A stretch of 64,000 nt of DNA from Planctomycetota bacterium (GTDB lineage Bacteria > Planctomycetota > Phycisphaerae > Phycisphaerales > UBA1924), in the NCBI GenBank assembly GCA_013285505.1, contig CP053450.1, positions 2,278,796 to 2,342,795 on the forward strand, in the 5' to 3' direction. How positions within the stretch are numbered: the stretch's first letter is position 1; every line of letters begins with the position of its first letter. The notes below the pieces were generated by a model, which was given only the letters and a program-made list of their open reading frames with translations, was not told the DNA's origin and made no database searches. The position numbers and the translations under genes are program-made. Shown piece after piece: positions 10,861 through 20,090 of the stretch.

Positions 10861-12195
10861 CGGATCGCGCTCTCAGCGATCGAGCCGCACTGGGCGGAGG
10901 TCGCCGAGCAGGCACGGCGAGCGTCTGCTGTCGAGCCGCGTCGCCGCGACGGCTTCCAGCGGGCTGTGCTCCAACTGCACGAGCGGATCACCACCGTGCT
11001 GGCGCACGCCCGGATGCAGGAGCCGTTCGCCGTCCCGCCGCTCTCGCCGGATGGCCAGTGGCGGCCGTTCCACGACGCGTTCCTCGATGAGCAGGACGCG
11101 GGAGCCACCCACCCGAGCGTCACATTTCTCGCGAGCATGATGACCGCCGCGAGCGAACGCGACGCCGAGGGCTTCAACACGAATGTCGCGTCGTACACCG
11201 GACTGCTCGACGAGTCGATGCCCGGGGTCATGCGACGGATGCGGCTGGAGGTTCTGTTCAACCGAGCCTCGCTGTTCACAGGCGCAATGGCGGTCTACGT
11301 GCTCGCGTTCGTCGGGGTGTGCCTCTCGTTCGTGGCCCGGTCCCGCGCGGGCTCCGGGGCAGCCGAGCGGATCCGGACCGGTTCGTTCGCATTATTGATC
11401 GCAGCGGTGCTCGTGCACACGATCGCTGTGGCCCTGCGGATGTATCTCCAGGGACGACCGCCCGTGACAAATCTGTACTCGTCGGCGGTCTTCGTCGGCT
11501 GGGCCGCGGCCGTCGCCGGTGTGTTCATGGAGCGCCTGTATCCGCTCGGTGTCGCGATCCTCGGTTCGGCGACGATCGGCGCCGGCACCCTGATCGTTGC
11601 GCACAATCTCGGCAACGACGGTGACACCATGCAGATGATGCAGGCCGTCCTCGACAGCAACTTCTGGCTCGCGACGCACGTAATCACCATCACGCTCGGC
11701 TACTCGGCGACCTTCCTCGCGGGTGCTCTCGCGGCGGTCTATCTGCTCGGACGGGTGTTCACGAGGGCGGTTACGCCGGAGCGAGAGCGGGCGATCATCC
11801 GCATGGTCTACGGCGTCGTGTGCTTCGCCATGCTGCTCAGCTTCGTCGGCACGGTGCTCGGCGGCATCTGGGCCGACCAGTCGTGGGGCCGCTTCTGGGG
11901 TTGGGACCCCAAGGAAAACGGCGCCGCACTCGTCGTGCTGATCAACGCGACCATCTTGCACGCACGGTGGGGGGGGCTGGTCCGCGCTCGAGGGATCGCC
12001 GCGCTCGCCGTTGCCGGCAACATTGTCACGGTGTGGAGCTGGTTCGGGACCAACATGCTCGGCGTCGGCCTTCACGCCTACGGGTTCATGGACTCTGCCT
12101 CTTTCTGGCTCGCCGCGTTCGTCGCGTCGCAGTTCCTGCTCATGGGTCTCGCCTCTGCCCCCAACCGCCTGTCGAAGGGCATGGAATCCGCCTAG
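10861..12195 (+). CDS. ccsBA: CcsA/ResC-like half of the fused cytochrome c synthase (3' part)
   Basis: This continues the previous entry across a single-base frameshift. The region before 11220 is a periplasmic loop. From LFTGAMAVYVLAFVGVCLS on there are about eight membrane helices with CcsA hallmarks: PVTNLYSSAVFVGWAA, and the tryptophan-rich haem-handling segment GGIWADQSWGRFWGWDPKEN near nt 11860-11925. Conserved histidines lie in DSNFWLATHVITITLGY and GVGLHAYGFM. This is the haem-attachment domain; with the ResB half it makes a single-chain synthase that ligates haem to CxxCH motifs of exported cytochromes. The immediate clients are probably the four-haem NrfH and five-haem NrfA encoded next. 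Confidence 0.9.
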   Translation, partial: RIALSAIEPHWAEVAEQARRASAVEPRRRDGFQRAVLQLHERITTVLAHARMQEPFAVPPLSPDGQWRPFHDAFLDEQDAGATHPSVTFLASMMTAASERDAEGFNTNVASYTGLLDESMPGVMRRMRLEVLFNRASLFTGAMAVYVLAFVGVCLSFVARSRAGSGAAERIRTGSFALLIAAVLVHTIAVALRMYLQGRPPVTNLYSSAVFVGWAAAVAGVFMERLYPLGVAILGSATIGAGTLIVAHNLGNDGDTMQMMQAVLDSNFWLATHVITITLGYSATFLAGALAAVYLLGRVFTRAVTPERERAIIRMVYGVVCFAMLLSFVGTVLGGIWADQSWGRFWGWDPKENGAALVVLINATILHARWGGLVRARGIAALAVAGNIVTVWSWFGTNMLGVGLHAYGFMDSASFWLAAFVASQFLLMGLASAPNRLSKGMESA

Positions 12196-12241
12196 TTGCG
12201 AAGATTCTGGATGCCGCTATCCTGTGGGCACGGAGGGTCGC

Positions 12242-12772
12242 GTGGGGGACGAGTCTGTCGAGCATGTTCAAAACGCCGGGAAGCGCGGGAGACTGCGTGG
12301 GCTGACCCTGCTGTCGGTGCTCTGTGCCAGTGCGCTGGGCGTTCTGGGCGGGCTCGGGGCGTTTACGTTCGGCTATGGGGACGGCGCGGCCTATCTCACC
12401 AACAACCCGGCGTCGTGCGCAAACTGCCACGTGATGCAGGGGCACTACGACGCTTGGGTGAAGTCGAGCCATCACGGCGTCGCCACCTGCAACGACTGCC
12501 ACCTGCCCCACGACTTTGTCGGCAAGTGGTTCACCAAGGCCGACAACGGCTTCTTCCACTCGCTGGCATTCACGACGAACGACTACCACGAGCCGATTCA
12601 GATCAAGGCCCGCAACCGGCACGTCACACAGAACGCCTGCCTCTATTGCCACGCCGACTACGTCGATCACATGCTCCCGGTGGAACCGGGCGGTGAGACG
12701 CAACTCTGCGTGCACTGCCACGGCGACGTGGGACACGCCGCTCGAGAATCAGGATTTGGACCACGAGACTGA
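12242..12772 (+). CDS. nrfH: NrfH-like tetrahaem quinol dehydrogenase, small subunit of nitrite reductase
   Basis: This 176-residue NapC/NirT-family membrane-anchored cytochrome has four CxxCH haem sites at about residues 59 (CANCH), 83 (CNDCH), 133 (CLYCH) and 156 (CVHCH). One N-terminal membrane helix spans residues 20-40. I selected GTG 12242 because GGAGGG is four bases upstream; GTG 12224 is also in frame. No ATG precedes the conserved part. NrfH takes electrons from menaquinol and feeds NrfA on the outer face of the membrane. It lies between the cytochrome synthase and nrfA. Confidence 0.92.
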   Translation: MGDESVEHVQNAGKRGRLRGLTLLSVLCASALGVLGGLGAFTFGYGDGAAYLTNNPASCANCHVMQGHYDAWVKSSHHGVATCNDCHLPHDFVGKWFTKADNGFFHSLAFTTNDYHEPIQIKARNRHVTQNACLYCHADYVDHMLPVEPGGETQLCVHCHGDVGHAARESGFGPRD

Positions 12773-12805
12773 CCCCCGGGGCGACCCGCGGGACGAGGTG
12801 ACGAC

Positions 12806-14506
12806 ATGACCACGCCACGCCCAACACCAAACTCCACACCCGACCGCGGCTCCCGGCCCGGCCGTGTGATGCTGCTCGCACTCGTCTTCATCGTCGCCGT
12901 GGTCGGCACGCTGCTGGTGACGTGGGTGCTCATCACCATGTTTGGGCACAAGCAGGCCGCACGCCAACCGTTCGTTCGGCTCGCCGAGGTCACCGAGATC
13001 AGTACCGATCCAGAGCCGTGGGGCCGGAACTGGCCAAACCAGTTCGACGGGTGGAAGGCGACAGCGGGCGACAAATTCTACGGCGGGGCCAGCGCCATGC
13101 CGCAGAGCAAACTGGACAAGCACCCTTGGCTCAAACGCCTCTACGCCGGCTACGCGTTCAGCATCGACTACCGCGAGGCACGCGGGCACGCCTACATGCT
13201 CTACGACCAGGGCGTGACCGAACGTGTTACCAAGAAGCCTCAGGCCGGGGCGTGCATCCACTGCCACGCATCAAACACCGTGATGTACCGCCGCGAGGGC
13301 CTCAAGGCCATGGGGCTGCCGCACGACGACGAAGCTCTCGCGGCGGAGTTCAACATGGAAGCGGTCATCCGCGGATTCCAGGAAGTAAGCCGAAAGCCCT
13401 ACGACGAGGTGCTCACGCTGGTCATGTCCTCCCCGGACGGCACGCCCGGCGAGACCGACCCAGTCGTGCCGCAGGCCCCGATCGGCGGCTTCACGGGCGA
13501 GTTCAGCGGGCAGCCGGTTCCGGATGACCACCAGGCGCTGGCCGGCGGCGAAGCCCACCCCGTCTCCTGCATCGACTGCCACGACCCGACAACGATGGCC
13601 GCGAGGGTCACCCGACCCGGCTTTGTGCTCGGGATCGCGGCCCTCGCCGAGAGCGGCGAGCCGACTCCGCACCTGCCGAGCATCGAGAAGTGGCGTCGCG
13701 GTGACCGAGACGAGCCATACGACCCCAACAAACTCGCGACGCGGCAGGAAATGCGGTCGTACGTCTGCGGACAGTGCCACGTCGAGTACTACTGCGCCAA
13801 CAAAGACACACTCGAGTTCCCGTGGTCCAACGGTCTGAAGATGGAGCAGCTCGAGCAGCACTGGGAGGAAAAGACTTTCCCCGATGGCTCGGAGTTCTAC
13901 GACTACAAGCACGGCGAGACCGGCGCGCTCGTGCACAAAGTGCAGCACCCTGAGTTCGAACTGTGGAGCCAGGGCATCCACGCCCGCAGCGGGGTCAGCT
14001 GCGCCGACTGCCACATGCCCTACGAACGCGCCGGAGCGATGAAGGTCAGCAGCCACAATGTTCAGAGCCCGCTGGCCAACATCAACAACGCCTGCCAGCA
14101 GTGCCACAACGACGACGAGCGCACCCTCCGCGAGAAGGTCGAGACCATCCAGGGCCGGACCATGGCCCACATGGATCGCGCGGCCATCGCGATGACAGAC
14201 ATGCTCGACGCGATCCTGGAGGCCAAGGCCGCGGGCGTGACCGACGAGCAGCTCGCGCCCGTCTTCACGCTGCAGCGAAAGTCGATGTGGCGCCTCGACT
14301 ACATCAGCAGCGAGAACTCACGCGGATTCCACGCCGACCAGGAGGCGACGCGAATCCTCGGCGAATCCATCGACTTCAGCCGTCAAGCCCAGGCGATGGC
14401 GCTGAGACTGCGGGCGCCAGCGGCCCCGAACACAGACGACCTTCCCATCAACCCCATCCAGGGCGTCACGCCGCCGGAAGGCGAGCGCGAAGCACCCGGC
14501 CGCTGA
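12806..14506 (+). CDS. nrfA: Ammonia-forming pentahaem cytochrome c nitrite reductase NrfA
   Basis: This 566-residue NrfA has an uncleaved-looking N-terminal membrane segment (residues 22-44). Five haem motifs are at about residues 150 (CIHCH), 255 (CIDCH), 321 (CGQCH), 399 (CADCH) and 430 (CQQCH). Active-site landmarks are present: RGHAYMLYD (Arg), CHVEYYC (Tyr), KVQHPEFELW (His) and GIHARSGVSCADCHMPY. The first site, which binds the catalytic haem, is CxxCH rather than the CxxCK of E. coli and Wolinella; CxxCH forms are known in some NrfA lineages. The enzyme reduces nitrite to ammonium with six electrons and can also handle NO and hydroxylamine. It receives electrons from the NrfH gene just upstream and haem from the fused synthase. 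Confidence 0.95.
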   Translation: MTTPRPTPNSTPDRGSRPGRVMLLALVFIVAVVGTLLVTWVLITMFGHKQAARQPFVRLAEVTEISTDPEPWGRNWPNQFDGWKATAGDKFYGGASAMPQSKLDKHPWLKRLYAGYAFSIDYREARGHAYMLYDQGVTERVTKKPQAGACIHCHASNTVMYRREGLKAMGLPHDDEALAAEFNMEAVIRGFQEVSRKPYDEVLTLVMSSPDGTPGETDPVVPQAPIGGFTGEFSGQPVPDDHQALAGGEAHPVSCIDCHDPTTMAARVTRPGFVLGIAALAESGEPTPHLPSIEKWRRGDRDEPYDPNKLATRQEMRSYVCGQCHVEYYCANKDTLEFPWSNGLKMEQLEQHWEEKTFPDGSEFYDYKHGETGALVHKVQHPEFELWSQGIHARSGVSCADCHMPYERAGAMKVSSHNVQSPLANINNACQQCHNDDERTLREKVETIQGRTMAHMDRAAIAMTDMLDAILEAKAAGVTDEQLAPVFTLQRKSMWRLDYISSENSRGFHADQEATRILGESIDFSRQAQAMALRLRAPAAPNTDDLPINPIQGVTPPEGEREAPGR

Positions 14507-14649
14507 TGAAGACGCGGCATCCGGGCCAGCCGCCGGGGATCCGAGATCTCAGGAAGTCTTGCGCGTCCGGTCGCCGTCGGTGTTCCAGCAGAGGTCTGCA
14601 CGCCCGGCCGCAGCGGGCGCTGCCTCTCCGCGTCGTCACGAAAGCCACA

Positions 14650-15047
14650 TGCAGTCTGTATCACGCCTTCCCGAGGCTGTCGATGTTGACTCCAAGCCGG
14701 CAAAGACCCAGGAGCTCTACGGCATCGACGAGACCCTGGTGGTCTGGGGCGGCGAGTTCGGCCGCCAGCCCACCGCCGAGTACGCCGAGAGCACCGGCCG
14801 CGATCACAACTCCGAGGGCTTTACCATGTGGATGTCCGGAGGCGGCATCAAGGGCGGCATCTCCGTCGGCCAAACCGACGCACTCGGCAACCGAGCCGTC
14901 GACCGCCCCTTCCACGCCAAACACCTCCACGCCACCATCCTCCGCCAACTCGGCTTCGACTGTGATCGGCTAAGCTACCTCTAAGCTGGCCTCGACCGCA
15001 AGCTCGTCGGCGTCGAGGGGGCCGAGCCGATCTACGAGATGATCTGA
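14650..15047 (+). pseudogene. Internally deleted, nonsense-mutated DUF1501 remnant
   Basis: The translation matches the C-terminal third of the DUF1501 protein at 2592-4067: PEAVDVDSKPAKTQELYGID, then directly ETLVVWGGEFGRQPTAEYAE, and GLDRKLVGVEGAEP at the end. About 73 codons between GIDE and DETLVV are missing; the join lies in a nine-base stretch, tcgacgaga, that occurs at both edges of the missing segment in the intact gene (3526-3534 and 3745-3753). A TAA (14982-14984) replaces a Tyr codon before the final 21 codons. Only the distal part of the gene is here and no export signal precedes it, so it cannot encode a working family member. Confidence 0.88.
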
Positions 15048-16023
15048 AGGCAGAGATGCCGGACGCGGGGGCCCGCGGAGCAGACGCAGAGGGCGCAGGG
15101 ACGAGGCAGGGGATCCGATCCCGCAAGGGAAAGAGGCCCAACGCGCAACCGTGGGCGTTCAGTCCGCCGATCGCGCCTGATCCCTGAACGCGAAGGGCTC
15201 GAACGGTGGTACCAGAGAGAGCGGGGGGGCAGGTGGCGATCGACTGGGTCTTGTAGCTTGGGGGCGGGCCGGCATCACTGCGCGGCTGGCGTAGGGGGAG
15301 GGAAAGAGTGGGGGGGCGCGAGTGATGGCACCCCGACGTCCTCTGTGGCGCACGGCCTTTCGTGCCTTCCCCCTCGCTCGCCGCGTGCTCCGCGGCAAAC
15401 CGCAGCAGTTCAACCCGCGCCAACCCCCGCGCCCAAACCCGGACATCCCCCAACGCGCGCGCAAACCGCGCCATGATCCTGCAAAAATGAGACGACGCCA
15501 AAGAAAAACGTACCGCCCGCCCCCACAACGACTTACGCCAAAGCTCGCACCCGCAAACATCCACACCCGCGCACACCAAACCTGGTCACAGCCGGGATAG
15601 GTGAGGGCACCGCGCGGCCCGCTCTCGACAATCTGAAACTGTCTCGATGCGTTCACAGGTGACGGGGCGGGGAGTCCGCAATCCGCACACCCCCCGGGTG
15701 GGGCCTCAAGCAGGCTGGTCCTCGGGGGAATCAGGTACCGCAAGTGCAAACGTCCGACAGGCCGGCCGAACCAAACCGCTGGGACAGCCCAGCAAAGGAC
15801 CCCCGCCCCGATCACCATTCTCAGGCAACACGACACCCAGCAGAGCCCGACCCAAGCCACAAGACCGCGAGCCACACAGGTGACCTCCAACCGATCCGTT
15901 GATCTGCACACGCGATCCCCTCGGTGCCCCGGCGCGTGGCCTCGGAGCCATCCCTAAGGCGAGAGGCGACGCACGCAACGCTTGCGCCGAAGGTGTCCAC
16001 GGAGCGTGCTCGTCAAGCCACGA
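15048..16023. other. Intergenic stretch with no supportable gene
   Basis: Nearly 1 kb separates the DUF1501 remnant from the kinase gene. Long open frames occur on both strands, but their translations are Arg/Pro/Gly-rich low-complexity text without domain signatures, as expected in GC-rich DNA. From about 15360 to 15600 the plus strand is strikingly rich in A and C and poor in T. I see no tRNA, repeat array or insertion sequence. Confidence 0.5.
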
Positions 16024-18139
16024 TCACTGCTTGTCGAACGCTCTGTACCAGTTCTGGACCAGCGAGATGCTGACGCGGCTCTGGTCGTCGTCGTCGAGTT
16101 CGAGTGTGGTGATCAACGCCGATCCGTCGGGTGCGACGAACCACTCTCTGCCGAGATCGATGTCGGGGAACGCCCGGGTGGGGAGCCCGAACTGGATCGC
16201 CGGCTCGCGGGAGACATCCACAACCTGGATCATCGGGTCGTCGTCTGGTGTGTCACCGCGGGACTCAAAGAAGAGCCGTTTGCCGTCGGCGGACCACTGG
16301 GGCCGAGTCCCGCCCTTGGTGGAAACCTGCCACTTGCCAGCCCCGTCGGGAAACCGGGTGCAGTAGATCTCGAAATCGCCGGACTCGCTCGAGGCATACG
16401 CCAGCAGTGTGCCGTCAGGGCTCAGGCTGGTGGGCCTGTTCGACTGCCCTTCGAGAGTCACGATCTCGGTTCTTTGCGAGAGATCATCCATGGACATCGC
16501 GTACACAGCAGATGGGTTCGAGAGATCCATCGCGACAGCGTGCTCCCACGCGCTATCGAACCCGTTGATCGCGATATCAAGTGGAGGGCGCGACTCGCCG
16601 GATCCATCGGTGAAGTAGAAATACGTCCCGAACGTCCCAATCTCGGGATTGCCTCCGGTAACCGCGATCTCTCGCCCATCGGGCGACCATCCTGTCACGG
16701 CAACGATCATTTCCGCGAAGGTCACACGGCTAGTGACCCCTCTGGCCAGATCGTGGGACCAGATGTCAAACTTGGGCATGCTGCCCCCTGAGAAGGCGAC
16801 CCTGCTCCGGTCCGGTGACATGGACGGGGCGAAGCGCATCTCGAAATCATCATCAATGGTTCGTATATCCCCGTCATCTGCAAAGACCGCATACTTCCCA
16901 TCCCTCATCGGGTTTCCACGCTGAAAGGCCAGCACCCCATCGTTGGATACCGATGCCTGCCATGCATGCGGTTCAACGACAAAGGGCTCACCGATGGGCT
17001 CCAGCGACATGAGATCAAAGCCGATGGCCCAGATGGACTCTCCGGTCGTGAACCTTGAAAAGAGCACATGACCGGATGATGAATAGGCGGGATCGGACAC
17101 TTGGATGTCTGTGAAGTGCCTGAGTATCACCCGCTTTGTCCCGTCAAAGGCGCAGAGGCTGTAACCGGTTTGAACTTCAAACTCGATGTAGAGAATCGTG
17201 TTGGTTCCGGGGACTCCGGTCACATCACGAATGCTCGAGCCCTGCGCCGGATCCACCTCCAGCAGCATCGTCGCCTTCCCGCCTCGGGCCGAGATCTGCG
17301 TGAGCCCTTCGGTGTCTCCAACCTCACCAGCGAACACGATCCGGTCGTCAGCGGTCCACGCGCCGCCGGTCCACCCGTTGAGCTTATGGACTTCACTGGT
17401 GAGCCTGATCGGGTTGCCGTTGTTGACGGCGATCTTGAAGATCGAATCACTCGTGTTGTACCCGATCCATCGGCTGTCGGTGGACCAGAAGATGTTCCTG
17501 ACATTGTCGGTCCCCGGCAGCGAACGCGACTCGAATGAATCCAGTCTGCGGAGCCAGATCATGCCGCCACGCCTGTACGCAATCATCGAGCCATCGGGTG
17601 ATATCTTCGGCCCGCTGTACCGGAAGGCCGTGTCCACATCATCAACGACGAGATCCACCTTGGACACCACGGGTTCGGCGGCCTCGGGGCTCAACAGCGA
17701 TGACGCGTACCATCCGCCAACCCCCACCAGTATCATCAACGCAAGGACCACCAGCATCGTCATCGGCCCGAATGATCGACCGGCCGGGACGGGCTCGGAC
17801 GCGGTGTCCTCGTCCGTTCGCATCAGCTCGATTCGCAGATCGCCGATGTCGCGGTACCGCTGCGATTTGTCGCGGACGAGGCAGCGTCCCAGCACGCGGC
17901 GGACGCTGACGGGCGTCTCCGGCGGCAGCCGACCGAGATCGACATCCTTGTGCAGCACGGCCCCGATGGAATCCGTCGCGGTCTCCCCTTGGAACGGGCT
18001 CGTGCCCGTGAGCATCTCGTAGAGGATGACGCCGAACGCCCACGTGTCCGACCGCTTGTCCACCCGGCGGCCGCGGGCTTGTTCCGGGCTCATGTACGCG
18101 GCCGTGCCGAGGATCGCGCCGGCGATGGTCGGTGAGTGC
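16024..18139 (-). CDS. C-terminal kinase lobe, membrane segment and TolB-like beta-propeller (3' part of a frameshifted kinase gene)
   Basis: This is the distal part of a PknB-type Ser/Thr kinase. It resumes at GAILGTAAYMSPEQARG, the activation segment, and completes the kinase C-lobe (DKRSDTWAFGVILYEMLTG). A single membrane helix follows (MTMLVVLALMILVGVGGWYA), then a roughly 550-residue outer domain of TolB/WD40-like repeats with recurrent SPDG and WSADGK turns (ISPDGSMIAYRR, WSPDGREIAVTG, LSPDGTLLAYASS, PQWSADGKRLFFES). This layout is a cytoplasmic kinase with an extracytoplasmic propeller sensor, abundant in planctomycetes and acidobacteria. The frame joins the 5' part by a one-base shift near 18140. 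Confidence 0.87.
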
Positions 18140-18655
18140 TGCGGCATCGTCGGGCGCGTCGAGCGCCGCGCCCGTGGAACTCTGCGCCTCGTCTGTGCGC
18201 GCAAGCCCGAAGTCGAGCACCTTGGCGACACCCTCGGGTGTGATCATGATGTTGGCGGGCTTGAGATCGCGGTGGATCACCCCGGCCTCGTGCGCGGCCT
18301 CGATCCCGGCTGCGATCTGTACCGCCAGCTCGATCGCCTCATCAACAGGCAGCGGCCCGCGGTCGAGGCGATCCGCGAGAGACTCGCCATCCACGAACTC
18401 GAGGACGAGGTACTGTGCGCCGTCCTGTTCCTCGACACCGTGGATCCCGGCCACGTTTGGATGGTTCAGGCTCGCCATGGTCTTGGCCTCGCGCTCGAAG
18501 CGTGCAAGCCGGACGGGGTCCTGGGCCAAGTCTTCCGGAAGGGCCTTTATCGCGACGTCTCGATCCAGACGAGAATCACGGGCGAGGTACACCACACCCA
18601 TCCCGCCCCGGCCCACCTCACGAAGCACTTGATACGGGCCGATGGTCTCGCTCAT
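18140..18655 (-). CDS. Ser/Thr protein kinase N-lobe and catalytic loop (5' part of a frameshifted gene)
   Basis: It begins at ATG 18655 (MSETIGPYQVLREVGRGGMG); a longer open frame to 18763 adds only unconserved residues. Kinase motifs are complete so far: the glycine loop VGRGGMGVVY, the lysine of AIKALPEDL, the catalytic loop HRDLKPANIM and the magnesium motif DFGLA. After ALDAPDDA the frame slips by one base and the activation segment continues in the preceding entry. Substrates are unknown. No strong ribosome site is visible. The adjacent 26 codons remain kinase-like on both sides of the slip, so the break is recent or a sequencing error. Confidence 0.85.
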
Positions 18656-18815
18656 GGAGGCATCGTAGCGAGTCGCGGAAACACGCCTCGACGCGCCAAT
18701 CGACGACAACCCGCGCGCCCGAAGAGCAAATCCGATGATTATCCGAGGCGCAGGGCACGACACAACCCCACGATGCCAGCGTGGAGTTGATGCTCTGCGA
18801 AACCGGAAGGGGGAA

Positions 18816-18859
18816 AGCGGGTGATGGGAGTCGAACCCACGACATTCAGCTTGGGAAGC
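18816..18859 (-). pseudogene. 3' half of a tRNA-Gly (attachment-site remnant)
   Basis: Read on the minus strand, the segment starts in the 3' end of the 5' anticodon strand. It then has loop TTCCCAA (anticodon CCC), stem GCTGA, variable ATGTC, T-arm GTGGG-TTCGACT-CCCAT, acceptor CACCCGC and discriminator T. The 5' half is absent. It closely parallels the intact tRNA at 40915-40986 but has a different T-stem, so it is not a recent copy. A half tRNA joined to an integrase tail is the usual appearance of an element end. Confidence 0.75.
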
Positions 18860-18942
18860 AGCTCGAAAACCCCGCTGGCGATACCGAGAAGACCGATTCT
18901 GAGCACCCCCCCAGCACTGGCCCCAGCAGTTGCGCGCACGAC
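18851..18942 (+). repeat. 92-bp direct repeat, left copy
   Basis: This copy matches 26786-26877 with about three mismatches over 92 bases. It starts with TTGGGAAGCAG, the anticodon-loop region of the tRNA-Gly fragment, and continues into an integrase-tail-like sequence. The two copies are in the same orientation and enclose the metal-efflux genes. Confidence 0.85.
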
Positions 18943-19038
18943 GAGGACGCGGAGCTCGCCGTCATCTGTGCCAACTGGGCACGGCTGCCACAGTCGGTGC
19001 GAACCGGGATCATCGCGATGGTGCGAGCGTCACTATGA
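18860..19038 (+). pseudogene. Integrase-type C-terminal tail fragment
   Basis: The open frame ending at TGA 19036-19038 encodes a Ser/Pro-rich linker followed by LAVICANWARLPQSVRTGII and AMVRASL. The motif with a conserved W, LP and a terminal helix resembles the extreme C-terminus of many planctomycete tyrosine recombinases, from memory of the family. No catalytic domain is attached; upstream is the half tRNA-Gly. A diverged version forms the tail of the truncated CDF protein at 26786-26973. Confidence 0.5.
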
Positions 19039-19083
19039 AGGAGCCACCGCCTAGTTCCGGCGTGCCCGGCTGGGGCGATAGGC

Positions 19084-19443
19084 TCATCGCCCAGCCGCCG
19101 CCGCCACCTCGTCGTATTCATCGATGTGGCACCAGCCCCGCTCGAGCAGAACCGGCACGCAGGGGTCGATAACCCGGTAGATGATCTGGAGCCCGTCGCG
19201 CCGGCTGCTCACCACGCTGATCTCGGCCAGCCGCTGGAGCTGGTTCGACACGGCCTGGGCCGTCATCTCGACCTCCCGAGCCAGGTCGCTGACGTTGAGT
19301 TCTCCGGCACGGATCAGGGCATGGAGCAACCGCAATCGGGTCGGATGGGCGAGACTCTTGAAAAGTATTCCGAGGCGATCCGCCTCTCGAACTTCGATCA
19401 GCGGGCGGGCCGGCAGCGGCGGTTTGGGTCGGCAGGTGTCCAT
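19084..19443 (-). CDS. ArsR/SmtB-family metal-responsive repressor
   Basis: This 119-residue winged-helix repressor has ADRLGILFKSLAHPTRLRLL and LNVSDLAREVEMTAQAVSNQ as the recognition region, then LQRLAEISVVSSRRDGLQII for the wing. Cysteines in DPCVP and GWCH near the C-terminus are plausible metal ligands, together with an N-terminal Cys; the classic helix-3 CxC of ArsR is absent. The gene is divergent from the Cys-rich protein and RND efflux operon, with a 34-bp palindrome between them. It is therefore the likely local sensor for a divalent metal such as Zn, Cd or Co. Confidence 0.9.
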   Translation of the reverse strand: MDTCRPKPPLPARPLIEVREADRLGILFKSLAHPTRLRLLHALIRAGELNVSDLAREVEMTAQAVSNQLQRLAEISVVSSRRDGLQIIYRVIDPCVPVLLERGWCHIDEYDEVAAAAGR

Positions 19444-19484
19444 GAACCCTCCGTTTCAGATCGGCCAGGAAATGCTGAGCCGCC

Positions 19485-19518
19485 CTTGACAATTACACGA
19501 TAGGGTGTAATAGTCAAG
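19485..19518. promoter_or_regulatory. ArsR operator overlapping divergent promoters
   Basis: A 34-bp near-perfect palindrome has outer arms CTTGAC/GTCAAG and inner arms ATTACAC/GTGTAAT. Outer TTGAC boxes on each strand can serve as -35 elements, with TAATAG (19508-19513) as a possible plus-strand -10. Binding by the adjacent ArsR protein would shut both directions. Confidence 0.72.
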
Positions 19519-19549
19519 CCGAATACTGGAAAGGCCCCTCCACTCACCA

Positions 19550-19999
19550 ATGCGGATGCACCCCGTCATCTCGATTCTGCTCGCGGCCTGGTTCGGACTC
19601 GGCAGCACGCTCGGTCCGCGATTCCTGTGCTTGTGTGCCGATGGGAGAGTCACTGTTGAACTCGGCCACCAGTTCTGCTGCGATGCCGAGGATTCATGCT
19701 GCGATTCGTGCGACGGCGTCGCGACGGTTGTAGATGAGTCATGCGGTGACGGTGTACCTGCGTGGACCTGTCCCGACGGCTGCGAGTCAACGCTCGTCTC
19801 CGATGGCGCTGTGACCACATTCGATCGCGCTGACCGGGAGCAGCTTTCCCCCTTCCCCAAGTATGCGACCTATCCCTTCCACTCGTCGTTTGAGACGCCC
19901 GATGGCACCTCGCGCCAAGGGGTGAAGGGAAGAGCGCAAACGCCGACGCTCAGCGCGACCGGTACGTCCCAACTTCGATCCGTGATCTTGCTCGTCTAG
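19550..19999 (+). CDS. Cysteine-rich exported protein leading a metal-efflux operon
   Basis: This 149-residue protein has an N-terminal signal (MRMHPVISILLAAWFGLGS) and a cysteine-dense first half with CLC, CC, CCDSC, C and CPDGC groups within about 60 residues, followed by a Cys-free tail. No family was recognised. Its position between the ArsR operator and the RND operon, and its thiol density, suggest a periplasmic metal chaperone or buffer. The high Cys count could instead reflect structural disulfides. Confidence 0.65.
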   Translation: MRMHPVISILLAAWFGLGSTLGPRFLCLCADGRVTVELGHQFCCDAEDSCCDSCDGVATVVDESCGDGVPAWTCPDGCESTLVSDGAVTTFDRADREQLSPFPKYATYPFHSSFETPDGTSRQGVKGRAQTPTLSATGTSQLRSVILLV

Positions 20000-20090
20000 G
20001 AGAGCCCTGGGTCTGTGCGCCTCTGCGGTGCTCGTTTCATGCCCAGGCTCGGCACGTGCCGAGCGGCCCTTTCCTCCTCGAGCGACATCC

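Noticed and set aside
15159..15911. 250-codon minus-strand open frame in the 1-kb intergenic region
   Set aside because: Translation is Arg/Gly/Trp/Cys-rich low complexity with no domain, no ribosome site and no neighbours; long frames are expected by chance in such GC-rich DNA.
18781..19038. A standalone gene spanning the tRNA fragment
   Set aside because: The first half is simply a tRNA read in reverse; only the tail after 18860 looks like protein, and it is a fragment.
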